Assembly (NCBI GenBank): GCA_015657505.1
Contig: JADLKE010000001.1
Coordinates: 321,199 to 385,198 of the forward strand
DNA from: Ignavibacteria bacterium
Lineage (GTDB): Bacteria; Bacteroidota; Ignavibacteria; Tepidaquicellales; Tepidaquicellaceae
Direction of reading: 5' to 3'
Length of the DNA: 64,000 nucleotides
Each line of letters begins with the position of its first letter. Positions within the stretch are counted from its first letter, which is position 1. This document shows, one piece after another, positions 18,548-28,136 of the stretch. The position numbers and the translations under genes are program-made. The notes under the pieces were generated by a model. The model was not told the DNA's origin. It ran no database searches and saw only the letters and a program-made list of their open reading frames with translations.

Positions 18548-18961
18548 TTTGTATTCCTTTTTATTTTTTGAAAGTTTTTATAAAAATTATTGAGTCATAT
18601 TTTTATTTAAGCCATATGTTTTAGTTATGATATAAAACACACCACGTCTGTATTCAGACTATAAATGTACCCTATTATCTTAATAATTAATTGCTTCAAA
18701 TATAATTCAATAATTCCAAATTTAAAACATATTTGATAAAAATTTTTGACGCATTCTCACTGAATTTTACGTACTTAATTAAAACAATGTTGCGAAGTAT
18801 AAAGTTTGACGCGGAGATTCAGGGAGCCTCAATGCCCCATAAATGAAGATAGAAGAGGGAAAATGGAATTTCGGGATTGGGAAAATAGAAAATAGGAAAA
18901 TAGTAACAGTAATTGATAATTGGAGATTGATAATTGGAGATTGATAATTGGAGATTGATAG
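18548..18961. other. 414-base AT-rich spacer with possible promoter and a short tandem repeat
   Basis: This spacer lies between the BNR gene and tRNA-Pro. It contains TATATTTG (18697-18704, minus strand), a match to the Bacteroidota -7 box TAnnTTTG, but no clear -33 TTTG at 19-21 bases. If real, it would give the BNR gene a leader of about 140 bases. The part next to the tRNA is a 14-bp tandem repeat listed separately. No protein-coding gene is supported here. Confidence 0.4.
18913..18960. repeat. 14-bp tandem repeat, about 3.4 copies
   Basis: Three exact head-to-tail copies of TTGATAATTGGAGA (18913-18926, 18927-18940, 18941-18954) and a partial fourth, ending 2 bases from the 3' end of tRNA-Pro. 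It may arise by replication slippage; no function is evident. Confidence 0.9.
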
Positions 18962-19035
18962 TCGGGATGGGCAGACTCGAACTGCCGGCCTCTTGAACCC
19001 CATTCAAGCGATCTAGCCAACTGATCTACACCCCG
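18962..19035 (-). tRNA. tRNA-Pro (anticodon GGG)
   Basis: A 74-nt cloverleaf on the minus strand. The acceptor stem CGGGGTG/CATCCCG has 7 pairs with one G-T. The D arm is GATC/GATC, the anticodon stem CTTGA/TCAAG encloses loop ATGGGGT, which gives anticodon GGG, and the T arm GGCAG-TTCGAGT-CTGCC is perfect. CCA is not encoded. It reads proline codons CCC/CCU. Confidence 0.95.
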
Positions 19036-19105
19036 AATCTTACACGTCAAAAATAATTAAAGTCTTGCCCAATTACAAACCATAAAGGTCAAGGGCGGGC
19101 GCATT

Positions 19106-20638
19106 TCAGTTCTTCTTCCGATAAACCTCGACACCCATTTCGGAGAACTTCTTTTCGAAGTTGATTTTGAAGTCATCATTGTTTTTCACGGCGTCGTATA
19201 TTTTGTCATTTGGAGCATCGGTATATACAATAATCCATTCAACGAATTGCGAGGGATTCTTCATCGCTTTTTCGCCCAGGTCGTGAGTATGGAACGTGAC
19301 TCTGTCTTTCAGATTGATTTTTGTGCGCGGGTCGAGAGCGAAAATAAGGTTATCGTACAATATCCTTCCGCCTTTGTAATTCTCCTTAAGAAATGCCGAT
19401 AGGTCTTCGCTCGGCTTGCTGTATGAGTATTTAGCTTCCGCAAGCGACGGAATGCTGTAAGGGAAATTATAAAGGAATACAACCTGCTGAATAAGAAAAC
19501 CTGTCCAAAGCAGATACAATAGGACTTTCTTCGCTTTGAATCTTTCGAGCAGAAGCACCGAATAGCCGGAAAATAAAGCGACCGCGGGGAACAGATAAAG
19601 GCCGTACCTGCTGTTGAAATAACCCTCCGGAACAGAAAAAGGATGCTCGATAATCAACTGGCCCTTGTACAAAAGTATCAGTGTGGTCGGAAGAGCAACC
19701 CACAAGAGATAAGGAACGAAAGATTTCAAATCGAACTTATTTTTAAAGGCGTAGAATACAAGACCGATAATGGAAAGTATCACATAAAAATTACCCGAAT
19801 ACAGAAGGACGGAAAACGCATACACTTTTGCCGAGAGGAAAAAATCATTTTTTGTAAGAAGTCTTCCCGCGTCCTCGTAATATTTCAACTGATGCAAGGT
19901 CGAGAACTTCCCTCTCGAAAACTCAAGGACGTCGCCATAATAGTACCAGTTGTGCACGAACCACCAGACAATCAGGAGTACGGGAAGAGAAGAGAATATT
20001 AGCGCGCTACTGAAACGTTTTTTTCGCGGAATGCCTGTTACAAATACTATAACCGCGGATGCCAATAAAACCGGCCAGGCGTCATATCGGGTGCCTGTTC
20101 CAAGCATCATAAAGAATGACGCGAGAATCAAATGAGAATTCTTATCTGTTTCCGACCATAGCAGTAAAAAGTAAAACGCACCTGTAAGAAACGTTATATA
20201 CAACTGCTCAGTCATCGCAGTCGTCTGGTAGTACAGAATATTATAATTAAAGATAAACACAACGAATCCGAACCAGGTAGCCGCCGGACTCCCCGTAATT
20301 TTTTTTAGCGACAAAAAAATAAAAACCGCGGCAGCGATAAAAGCCGGCAGGTTTATTATGCTCGCCGCCAGTCCTGTTTCCCACAGATAATCCACGCAGG
20401 CAAACGGCATGAGAAGAAGGTTAGGAACGGGCAGCCAGACAGTGCCGATTTGCGAGATAATGCCCGGTTCGAGCGCGTCGAAGAATCGTCTCGCGGCTTC
20501 CATACGATAAATCGAATCACGGTAGGCATAATTGTAATTGAAAGCATACGAAACGAACTGTGAAAGCAGGCCCGTAAAAATGGCGAGCCAGACGGCAGCG
20601 GAAAACCGGTATTTTTTATTTTCAGATTCCTGCTCCAA
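19106..20638 (-). CDS. GT-C fold membrane glycosyltransferase-like protein
   Basis: A 510-residue protein with about 11-12 membrane helices. The first periplasmic loop has an acidic residue (YAYRDSIYRMEAARRF), the place of the catalytic Asp in GT39/PMT/ArnT-like enzymes, followed by PVPNLLLMPF. The C-terminal 110 residues are soluble and periplasmic-looking. Such proteins take sugars from polyprenyl-phosphate donors on the outer face of the inner membrane. The start is TTG (20638), 3 bases after the TPR/GT-C gene stop, so it is the last gene of a three-gene operon with that gene and the lamin-tail gene. Acceptor is unknown. Confidence 0.72.
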   Translation of the reverse strand: MEQESENKKYRFSAAVWLAIFTGLLSQFVSYAFNYNYAYRDSIYRMEAARRFFDALEPGIISQIGTVWLPVPNLLLMPFACVDYLWETGLAASIINLPAFIAAAVFIFLSLKKITGSPAATWFGFVVFIFNYNILYYQTTAMTEQLYITFLTGAFYFLLLWSETDKNSHLILASFFMMLGTGTRYDAWPVLLASAVIVFVTGIPRKKRFSSALIFSSLPVLLIVWWFVHNWYYYGDVLEFSRGKFSTLHQLKYYEDAGRLLTKNDFFLSAKVYAFSVLLYSGNFYVILSIIGLVFYAFKNKFDLKSFVPYLLWVALPTTLILLYKGQLIIEHPFSVPEGYFNSRYGLYLFPAVALFSGYSVLLLERFKAKKVLLYLLWTGFLIQQVVFLYNFPYSIPSLAEAKYSYSKPSEDLSAFLKENYKGGRILYDNLIFALDPRTKINLKDRVTFHTHDLGEKAMKNPSQFVEWIIVYTDAPNDKIYDAVKNNDDFKINFEKKFSEMGVEVYRKKN

Positions 20639-20641
20639 AAA

Positions 20642-22633
20642 TTATTTTTTCCTTAAAGATTCCAGTTTTGATTTCGCATTCCCGTCATCGGGACTGATTT
20701 CGAGTATCTTATTATACATTTCTACGGCTTTGTCAATATTTTTCTCTTTTTCATAAATGTCAGCCATTCCGTTCAGAGCGTTTATGTTTTTACCGTCAGC
20801 ATCGAGCGCCTTAAGGAAAAATTCCTTCGCCATAGACTGGTTTTTCAATTCCGTATAACACAGCGCGATGTTATTATAATAACCCGACCTGCCGCCCGGA
20901 TTCAGTTCGACGAGTTTATTAAGGTCCTTCAGAGCCTCTTCAAATTTGCTCCGCCTGTAATAATTAAAGGAGCGTTTTTCCAGAATGCTTATTTGGTTCG
21001 CAGCAAGTTCTTCCGGCAAATTGCTTCCTTCGAGTTTTCCCTGAATGCCGCCCTGTTTAAGCATAGCGAGCAATTCCGCGGAATTCCTGTAATTAGGAAC
21101 GATGGATTGAAGTTTTTCAAGCATATTTATCGCTTTATCGTCTTCACCCCTCTGCTGATAAATATTACTCAATTGAAGATAGCCGTCGGGAGCGAGGGAA
21201 TCAATTTCCAATCCTTTTTTAAATTTTATTTCTGCGGAATCAATTTTCCCTGACAGCAGAAAAATCAATCCAAGGTTATGATGAGCAAGAATTGAATTGT
21301 CTCTGATTTCAATCGCGCGTCTGTATCTTTTCTCCGCTTCGGGATAATTTTTTTTGTTCGCGTAAATATTGCCAGCGTTCACGAGCAGAACGTTGCCGTC
21401 TATTCCGTCGGCTGTTGAATAAAGTGTATCATTATTCTTCCAGTCCTCATTCCTGTTGAACGTCAGAAAAACAAAGGCAGAAACGATAATCAGCGCGACA
21501 ACCGCGACGGGAATCCTGTTCTTATCGTTGATGTAACACGCAGCGGCATAAGAGACGGCAAGCGTCAACGCGAAGGACGAGATGTAAAGGAACCTTTCCG
21601 CCATAAGATTCATAGTCGGAACAATGTTCAATACGGGCAGAAGCGAAACGAGGAAAAACAGAATCGCGAAACTGTACACGCTGTGCTTTTTGAAGAGATA
21701 AAACGCGAATACAAGCAAGGCAAGAACAAACAGCAATGAGACAATAACTTTGACGTCGCCGAGCGACGAAGCGTCGGGAATTGTACCGTTGTAATGATAA
21801 AGAAGATTAACGGGATACAACAGCAGTTTAAAGTAAACCGGTATCGTTTTCAGCATTGTAAAGAAAGCGGCCGCGGAATCCTTTCCGTAAAAATACAAGT
21901 ACGCTTCCCTGTCGGGAATGTCTTTAAGCAAGAGGTATCTTACGAACAAAAAAATCAGAGTTACTGCAGCAAAAGCGATATACGCGAACAGATTTTTTTT
22001 GAGATACTCAATGTCCTTTTTCCTGAGAACAAAATCGTAAAGGAGAATAAAGACGGGCATCGTCACGATCATTTCTTTTGAAAGAAGCCCGAGGACAAAG
22101 AACAGAAGCGAAAGAAACAGCGGCAGTTTTCCGTTTTCATCTTCCGTAAATCTCATATACATCAGGAACGAAGCGAAGAAGAAAAGAGTAACGAGAGAGT
22201 CCGTTCTTCCGCTAATCCAACTGACTGCTTCGGTATGAATAGGATGCGCGGTAAATACCAGAGCGCCAATCAACGCCGCGAGAAGGCCGTGCTCATATTT
22301 CGCGAAGAGCCTTATCAGTATAGACAGAAGGAGGAGACAGGATATAACGTGTATCAAGATGTTCGTAAGATGAAAGCCGTATGGATTCAGGCCCCATACA
22401 GCGTAATCAATCGCATATGTGGAGGACACGAGGGGTCTATAATATCTTCCGATTACCTTGTGGAAGCCTTCGTCGGCCGTAAAAAACTTTGGTATATTCG
22501 AAAGAGACTGTATTGAAATATTATTCTGGACGACACTTTCGTCGTCGAAAACGAAATCATTCCCGAGAGAATTATAGAACAGGGCAAACGAAACAATGCC
22601 CGTTACAAGGTACAAGATATATTTTTTATTCAT
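20642..22633 (-). CDS. TMTC-like GT-C membrane protein with C-terminal TPR repeats
   Basis: A 663-residue fusion. Residues 1 to about 390 form about 10 membrane helices with the TMTC-type features NDFVFDDESVV (acidic first loop) and HPIHTEAVSWISGR. Residues 395-663 hold about 7 tetratricopeptide repeats (for example NAGNIYANKKNYPEAEKRY, AHHNLGLIFLLSGKIDSAE). In animals TMTC proteins are O-mannosyltransferases; in bacteria the role is largely inferred. The TPR part should lie in the periplasm and could recruit protein substrates. It is 5 bases downstream of the lamin-tail gene and 3 bases upstream of another GT-C gene, so the three are probably co-expressed. Confidence 0.8.
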   Translation of the reverse strand: MNKKYILYLVTGIVSFALFYNSLGNDFVFDDESVVQNNISIQSLSNIPKFFTADEGFHKVIGRYYRPLVSSTYAIDYAVWGLNPYGFHLTNILIHVISCLLLLSILIRLFAKYEHGLLAALIGALVFTAHPIHTEAVSWISGRTDSLVTLFFFASFLMYMRFTEDENGKLPLFLSLLFFVLGLLSKEMIVTMPVFILLYDFVLRKKDIEYLKKNLFAYIAFAAVTLIFLFVRYLLLKDIPDREAYLYFYGKDSAAAFFTMLKTIPVYFKLLLYPVNLLYHYNGTIPDASSLGDVKVIVSLLFVLALLVFAFYLFKKHSVYSFAILFFLVSLLPVLNIVPTMNLMAERFLYISSFALTLAVSYAAACYINDKNRIPVAVVALIIVSAFVFLTFNRNEDWKNNDTLYSTADGIDGNVLLVNAGNIYANKKNYPEAEKRYRRAIEIRDNSILAHHNLGLIFLLSGKIDSAEIKFKKGLEIDSLAPDGYLQLSNIYQQRGEDDKAINMLEKLQSIVPNYRNSAELLAMLKQGGIQGKLEGSNLPEELAANQISILEKRSFNYYRRSKFEEALKDLNKLVELNPGGRSGYYNNIALCYTELKNQSMAKEFFLKALDADGKNINALNGMADIYEKEKNIDKAVEMYNKILEISPDDGNAKSKLESLRKK

Positions 22634-22638
22634 TTCTG

Positions 22639-24852
22639 TCAGAGTTTCGCTGCTATTACAAGCGTCGTTTTAGTTTGTTCAAAAGTTCCTCCCCTGTCGT
22701 CAACGGCTTCGACGAACACGACATAGATTCCTATGCGGAGTTTATTTCCGCCGTCATCTTTTCCGTCGAAGATAATCTGAGACTCACCAGCGCTGAACTG
22801 GTTATTCAGGAGCGTGCGCACGACGCGTCCTTTAACGTCGAATATTTTAACCCTGACTTGAGAGGTATTCGCTTTCAGTTTATATTTAATAATCGTGAAA
22901 TCTTCAACTCCGTCGCCGTCGGGCGAGAAAGGATTCGGCGAAACGCTCAGCGAGGATTCGGTATTGTTACGGGTATAGATGCTGTTACGCTTACCCGGGG
23001 TGCCTCCGAGCATATCCGCCGACGAACTCCAGTTGGACGGGAGGTTTCCTGCAAGTTCCGAAGAAATTCGCTCAAGCGAATATCCTTTCGTATCGCTAAT
23101 GTTGGAATTATGCCATTTCGGCGAATAGTAAACCGAATCGACAGTCGTGTTCAGGACATCGTGGATTTTAACCAGTGATCCTGAATTGCTTAGCGAAACT
23201 CCGCTATTAATAACAACGCGGTAAGTGCTATCCGCGAATTTCAGGTATCCGAACCTGCTGTATAAAGTAGTATCCGCCGCGACGACGAGATAAGCGCCCG
23301 GCTTCAGTGTGAAATTGCAATTATCGAAAATGTTTACGCTTGACGAACCTATCGCGGCTTTCCAGCCGTTTAGATTAAGATATTTTCCTGACCTGTTGTA
23401 GAGTTCTATCCACTCGCAACTTGAAGTAAGCGGATCGAACATTATTTCATTTACGACAAGGTCGTTTCTCACCGCGGGAATCACGTTAGAGAATGAATTC
23501 TGTCTTGTAGGCGAGGAAAATTCACAGTCAAGAGAGTTAATCCAGTTCGTCGAATCGTTTGACGGTTTCAAAGCCGATATTCTTTCGAGAGAATTCCTGC
23601 TGCTTCCGCCCCAGGAGGATTTATATGAAACTTCGTCCACCTTCGCGGATGCGTTGTTAAAGATTATTACTTTATCCCTGTCGTTATTAAGCGTTGGAAG
23701 AGACGAGACGTAAATTATTTTATTAGTGTCAATTAAAAGATGCAAAGGAACGATTGAACTGTTTTTAGCGATTACGATATAATCATTCGCATTAACATAT
23801 TTGTCTGAAGCAGTAATTACAACAGGACTGTTTTCGGAAGTACTGTCCGAAATCTTCCAGTTCTTGAGGTTAATCGGGTTACTTGAATTATTATACAGTT
23901 CCACCCATTCGGGTTCTGGACTTTGCGGGGCGTACATTATCTCATTAATAAGGATACCGGTCGAGACGACATGTCCGCCGACGTTGACGCTTCTTATAAG
24001 CACGTTATTTGCGGTATCCTGATCGGACGCAAACACGATTTTACCGATATACTGTTTAAGACCGCTGTCCGCACCTGGAATATTGAAGCGGTAATCAACC
24101 GAATCGTTAGAATTGAGCGGTCCCGCGAAGAGTTGTGAGTTAAGCATTTCGGACGGCTGCGGAACGCTGTCGAAATTCGCGTCTTTATAAATATTCAGAG
24201 TATAATTTAACGCGGGATCCATTCCGATATTTTTAATCCAGAAGTACAATTTCAACGTATCGCCGACAACGGGATTTGCAGGGGTCACGTCAAATGATTT
24301 GAGGTACAGGTCAAATTGTTTCGGAGTAAGGGAGTTAACCCTGCCGGGAGTTCCTTTAGAGGGATCTATACATGTCCCCCAGTTCGATGATGAATTCGTA
24401 GGTCCCGAAGGATTTTTTCTTTCAAGAGAAAATCCACCGGTACCGCCCCATGAGTTGTTATACGTCAGAGAATCGACTATTACGGTTGAAGAGTTGTACA
24501 CAACGACATTCTCGTCGCCCGAATTATTAAGCGCGTTCCAGCCCGATGACTGGAGCACCAATCCCGTGAACGAAGGAAAATATGTCTTGAGGTTTGCTGA
24601 ATCCTCGCACACGACGGCGAATGAATAAGCGGGAATCTGAATATTCTGAGTTGTAATCGTACGTATCGGGTTCGACTGCGCCGCGTCTCTCCATTTCCAG
24701 TTCTGAATGTTGACGGGTGAAGCCGAATTATTATATATTTCAAACCATTCTTTCATCGGAGAAACAGGCGCATACATCACTTCATTAATAATCACCTGAG
24801 AATTCGCCGTAAGGGCTGCCAAAAGAAATAAAAGCAGAAAAATTCTTTTCAT
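22639..24852 (-). CDS. Secreted lamin-tail domain protein with FlgD/gliding-type C-terminus
   Basis: A 737-residue secreted protein. The frame extends to 24918, but the ATG at 24852 (MKRIFLLLFLLAALTANSQ) gives a proper signal peptide directly before the first domain. Three lamin-tail domains start at about residues 20, 300 and 465, each opening with (V/L)xINE(V/I)M and the EW-(F/V/I)-E-(I/L)-YN core. Residues about 640-737 form a FlgD-like Ig fold (SVSPNPFSPDGDGVEDF) ending in TLVIAAKL, as in many FCB secreted proteins. Bacterial lamin-tail domains occur in extracellular nucleases and surface proteins; no nuclease domain is visible here. It is the first gene of an operon with two GT-C glycosyltransferases. 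Confidence 0.85.
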   Translation of the reverse strand: MKRIFLLLFLLAALTANSQVIINEVMYAPVSPMKEWFEIYNNSASPVNIQNWKWRDAAQSNPIRTITTQNIQIPAYSFAVVCEDSANLKTYFPSFTGLVLQSSGWNALNNSGDENVVVYNSSTVIVDSLTYNNSWGGTGGFSLERKNPSGPTNSSSNWGTCIDPSKGTPGRVNSLTPKQFDLYLKSFDVTPANPVVGDTLKLYFWIKNIGMDPALNYTLNIYKDANFDSVPQPSEMLNSQLFAGPLNSNDSVDYRFNIPGADSGLKQYIGKIVFASDQDTANNVLIRSVNVGGHVVSTGILINEIMYAPQSPEPEWVELYNNSSNPINLKNWKISDSTSENSPVVITASDKYVNANDYIVIAKNSSIVPLHLLIDTNKIIYVSSLPTLNNDRDKVIIFNNASAKVDEVSYKSSWGGSSRNSLERISALKPSNDSTNWINSLDCEFSSPTRQNSFSNVIPAVRNDLVVNEIMFDPLTSSCEWIELYNRSGKYLNLNGWKAAIGSSSVNIFDNCNFTLKPGAYLVVAADTTLYSRFGYLKFADSTYRVVINSGVSLSNSGSLVKIHDVLNTTVDSVYYSPKWHNSNISDTKGYSLERISSELAGNLPSNWSSSADMLGGTPGKRNSIYTRNNTESSLSVSPNPFSPDGDGVEDFTIIKYKLKANTSQVRVKIFDVKGRVVRTLLNNQFSAGESQIIFDGKDDGGNKLRIGIYVVFVEAVDDRGGTFEQTKTTLVIAAKL

Positions 24853-24933
24853 CTTGAAAATATTAAGCCGTATTTTTATAATAAAAGATAATTTAACCAT
24901 ATTAATTTTTTTTAACAATTTAAATAAATTTCG

Positions 24934-25776
24934 ATGATAATAAGACTGGCAGCGCTGATAATTATTGCAGGATTCATGAGGGTCAACGCCCAGCCATACG
25001 CCCTTGCCGAGGACTACGTACCCGTGCTCAACACGTATGACTTCTTCCTTGTTTTCGGAGGCAGCGACGGCAGCACGGTAAAACTAAAGGACGGACTTAT
25101 TGCCGAAATGGAATTCATTGCGCTGCCGGGAACATCGTTCAAAGTTCACGAGGTTATTGAATTCGAGGACAGGAATCTGAAATATTACAAAGTCACGACC
25201 GAAGATTACGATTACGAAGGAAATTTTTATGTTGACAGCAGAATGGTCAGACCTCTTTTCGAGCCGCCGGCAAAGCGCAGGAAATTTGTTCCTAAGAAAG
25301 AAGACATGATTGCAGAACTGAAAAGGCTTGAAGGGTATCCTTACATGTGGGGAGGAAACTGCGCAGACGGAATTGAAGACATGCTCAAATATTATAAGCC
25401 GAAAGGAGATATATCAGCGGCGACAAAAGAACTCTGGACATTAAAAGGAGTTGATTGTTCCGGTCTTCTTTATCAAGTATCAAACGGCTGCACGCCGAGA
25501 AACACTTCATCACTCACGACATTCGGAAAGACGGTTGACATAGAAGGAAAAACAACCGAAGAAATAATCGCAGCATTGAGACCTTTAGATTTGATAGTGT
25601 TGAAGGGGCACGTTATAATAGTTCTTGACGGGAATAATGTAATTGAAAGTTCGCCAGTTACGGGAGTGCACAGGACGGAAACACGGGTTCGGCTTGAGAA
25701 ACTGCTTGAGACTCTTTCCCCCGCGAACGAATTCTCAAAGACCGGGAAAGTGTTTGTTGCCAGACGATGGGACTGA
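24934..25776 (+). CDS. NlpC/P60 family cell-wall peptidase
   Basis: A 280-residue C40 peptidase with a signal peptide (about residues 1-19), an SH3-like middle and a C-terminal NlpC/P60 domain. The catalytic Cys lies in GVDCSGLLY (about residue 173) and the His in LKGHVIIVL (about 230); YPYMWGGN (about 134) is the substrate-side motif. The family cleaves gamma-D-Glu-diamino acid bonds in peptidoglycan stem peptides. It is monocistronic on the plus strand, divergent from the lamin-tail gene by about 80 bases. An insertion between the WGGN motif and the Cys is longer than in minimal P60 domains. Confidence 0.88.
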   Translation: MIIRLAALIIIAGFMRVNAQPYALAEDYVPVLNTYDFFLVFGGSDGSTVKLKDGLIAEMEFIALPGTSFKVHEVIEFEDRNLKYYKVTTEDYDYEGNFYVDSRMVRPLFEPPAKRRKFVPKKEDMIAELKRLEGYPYMWGGNCADGIEDMLKYYKPKGDISAATKELWTLKGVDCSGLLYQVSNGCTPRNTSSLTTFGKTVDIEGKTTEEIIAALRPLDLIVLKGHVIIVLDGNNVIESSPVTGVHRTETRVRLEKLLETLSPANEFSKTGKVFVARRWD

Positions 25777-25897
25777 GCATAAGGATTGAAACGCGTAAAT
25801 AATCGCCGCGATCATTTTTGTTTCAAACGATATCCTCCCTTTGAAGTATTTTCCGTAGTAGCCGGTTTAATTTATTATACAGCGGATGCCATAAAAA

Positions 25898-26539
25898 TTA
25901 TTTCCTGTTTCCAAGAAATCTCAGCAGATACAGGAAGAGGTTAATGAAATCGAGATACAGTTGAAGAGCGCCCATCACGGCGGCTTTTTTGCCTGATTCG
26001 CTTTCAGAGTCAACAAACATTCCCGTATTTTTAATTCTTTGCGTATCATACGCTGTCAGGCCGACGAATATAATCACACCAGCATAAGAAGTAAGCCAGT
26101 AAATGAAACTACTTTCAAGAAATATATTTACGACGGACGCGATAATAAGTCCGAACAACGCCATCAAAAGAAATCCGCCCCACCTTGTCATATCGATGCG
26201 GGTGATATACCCGAAAACGCTAACAGACGCGAACATAGCAGCGCAGATGAAGAAAGTAAAAGATATCGAACTCGCAGTATAGACAAGGAACAATATTGAG
26301 AACGTGACACCAGTCAGAAAAGAATAAAAAAGGAACAGCCCCATCGCGACGATCGAAGGTATTTTATTTATACCCGCCGATATGATAAGAACTGTAATAA
26401 TCTGAACTATAAATATTCCCCAGACAATTCCCGGATTTGAATAGATTATATTCATTAACGGCTCAATTCTATAGACACCAAAGGAGACAAGCGCCGTTAT
26501 TCCGAGGCCGAAAGTCATCCAGTTATAAACGCTGAGCAT
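25898..26539 (-). CDS. Bax inhibitor-1/YccA family membrane protein (N-terminus frameshifted)
   Basis: A 213-residue BI-1 family protein with 7 membrane helices and the C-terminal signature of the family (FVGLTAYDTQRIKN, then LQLYLDFINLFLYLLRFLG). Such proteins act as pH-gated Ca2+ leak channels or stress-linked membrane proteins; YccA interacts with FtsH. The uninterrupted frame starts at MLSVYNW (26539), but family members carry about 20 more residues. Exactly these are encoded upstream (26615 to about 26544) in another frame, joined through an A7 run. Thus the gene is either frameshifted, slippage-expressed or mis-sequenced. The start at 26539 would place the first helix at once and lose the cytosolic leader. 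Confidence 0.9.
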   Translation of the reverse strand: MLSVYNWMTFGLGITALVSFGVYRIEPLMNIIYSNPGIVWGIFIVQIITVLIISAGINKIPSIVAMGLFLFYSFLTGVTFSILFLVYTASSISFTFFICAAMFASVSVFGYITRIDMTRWGGFLLMALFGLIIASVVNIFLESSFIYWLTSYAGVIIFVGLTAYDTQRIKNTGMFVDSESESGKKAAVMGALQLYLDFINLFLYLLRFLGNRK

Positions 26540-26615
26540 GAATTTTTTTCACATCCGTTGCGGCTTTAACTCCGCCGACCGACTGAGGCATTGAATATTG
26601 ATTGTAATTATCCAT
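26540..26615 (-). other. Out-of-frame N-terminal segment of the BI-1 gene
   Basis: From ATG 26615 the minus strand reads MDNYNQYSMPQSVGGVKAAT then DVKK, then runs into stop codons in its own frame. Removing one A from the A7 run (26543-26549) joins it to FMLSVYNWMTFG. The joined protein matches the normal BI-1 N-terminus in length and character, so this segment is part of that gene. Confidence 0.75.
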
Positions 26616-26665
26616 AACAAATTTATTTAATCAATTTTATAGAACAAAAATATATTGAAACGGGT

Positions 26666-28132
26666 TTATCCTTTCACACCGTAATTCGGCGCTTCTTTAG
26701 TGACCTTGACATCGTGCGGATGCGATTCTCTAAGACCCGAATTAGTAATCCTTGTGAATTTAGTTATCGTCTTCATCGCTTTAATGTCTTTAGCACCGCA
26801 ATAGCCCATTGCGGCTCTCAGGCCACCGACGATCTGATAAATAGTATCTTTAAGAGGACCTTTATAAGGGACTATTCCTTCAATGCCTTCGGGAACGAGT
26901 TTTCTTATATCGTCCTCCATATCCTGGAAATACCTGTCTTTAGAACCTTCCTTCATTGCCTCGATTGAGCCCATACCCCTGTAGACCTTGAAACTTCTTC
27001 CTTCGTAAAGAACTTTTTCTCCAGGTGTTTCGTCCGTGCCCGCGAACATTCCGCCAATCATAACCGAATCCCCTCCCGCGGCAATCGCTTTCGCGACGTC
27101 TCCGGTTTGTTTAAGTCCGCCGTCGGCGATGACGGGTATATGGAATCTTTTTGCCGCGTTCGAGCATTCGAGTATCGCTGTCAACTGCGGAACGCCGACT
27201 CCCGCGATAACTCTTGTAGTGCAGATCGAGCCCGCACCGATTCCAACTTTTATACAGTCGGCGCCTGCCCTTATAAGGTCGATGGTAGCTTCCGCAGTAG
27301 CAACGTTACCTGCGACAACATCTATTCCGAATTTCGATTTTATTCTTCTAACGGTATCGAGCACGCCTTTTGAGTGGCCGTGCGCGGTATCGACGACAAC
27401 CACATCGACGCTTGCCCTGACAAGTTCGCCGACCCTTTCAAGCGTATCTTTAGTTATGCTGACCGCAGCGCCGGCGCGCAGCCTGCCGAATTGGTCTTTA
27501 CAGGCATTCGGAAAACTTTTTCTCTTTTGTATGTCTTTGAAAGTTATGAGGCCCTTAAGGTATCCGTTTTTATCCACGACGGGAAGTTTCTCTATCCTGT
27601 GATTCTGGAGAATCTTCTCCGCCTTATCGAGGTCTGTTCCGATAGGCGCGGTAATCAGGTTTTCTTTTGTCATAATCTTGTCAATTCTGACGTGCTCGCC
27701 GGGATTGAACCTCAAATCACGGTTGGTAAGGATGCCGATAAGTTTACCGCTTCCGTCGATAATCGGTATTCCCGATATCCTGTATTTTTCCATTACCCTG
27801 TTCGCATCGCCGATAGTATGTCCCGCGTGAAGCGTGACGGGTTTAAGTATCATCCCGCTCTCGCTTCTTTTGACCTTATCAACCTGGTCGGCTTGTTTTT
27901 CGGGATTCATATTCTTATGGATAATCCCCATACCGCCCTCCCTTGCGATTGCAATAGCGAGTTCGGATTCCGTCACGGTGTCCATCGCGGCAGAAAGCAA
28001 GGGTATATTAAGCGTTATTTTCTTTGTTAGTTTAGTTTTAAGGTCAACTTCTCTGGGAAGCACCTTTGATTTAGCGGGAACAAGCAGTACGTCATCAAAT
28101 GTAACTGCAGTGTCTAAAATTTTCTTATTCAT
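26666..28132 (-). CDS. guaB: Inosine-5'-monophosphate dehydrogenase
   Basis: A 488-residue IMPDH that oxidises IMP to XMP with NAD+, the committed step of GMP synthesis. The TIM barrel is interrupted by two CBS domains (about residues 95-205), which sense purine nucleotides. The catalytic loop [15 protein letters not shown] carries the active-site Cys (about 306). [16 protein letters not shown] and the flap region YRGMGS are present, and the C-terminus [10 protein letters not shown] is canonical. It is followed downstream by the BI-1 gene and lies 4 bases upstream of... rather after the thermonuclease-like gene on the same strand, so guaB may be read as part of a deoA-nuclease-guaB transcript. 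Confidence 0.97.
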   Translation of the reverse strand: MNKKILDTAVTFDDVLLVPAKSKVLPREVDLKTKLTKKITLNIPLLSAAMDTVTESELAIAIAREGGMGIIHKNMNPEKQADQVDKVKRSESGMILKPVTLHAGHTIGDANRVMEKYRISGIPIIDGSGKLIGILTNRDLRFNPGEHVRIDKIMTKENLITAPIGTDLDKAEKILQNHRIEKLPVVDKNGYLKGLITFKDIQKRKSFPNACKDQFGRLRAGAAVSITKDTLERVGELVRASVDVVVVDTAHGHSKGVLDTVRRIKSKFGIDVVAGNVATAEATIDLIRAGADCIKVGIGAGSICTTRVIAGVGVPQLTAILECSNAAKRFHIPVIADGGLKQTGDVAKAIAAGGDSVMIGGMFAGTDETPGEKVLYEGRSFKVYRGMGSIEAMKEGSKDRYFQDMEDDIRKLVPEGIEGIVPYKGPLKDTIYQIVGGLRAAMGYCGAKDIKAMKTITKFTRITNSGLRESHPHDVKVTKEAPNYGVKG

Positions 28133-28136
28133 ATTA

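Noticed and set aside
18913-18960. CRISPR array
   Set aside because: The repeats are only 14 bp with no spacers and no cas genes nearby.
18779-19050. Short minus-strand ORFs running through tRNA-Pro
   Set aside because: They cover the tRNA and the 14-bp tandem repeat and have no conserved features.
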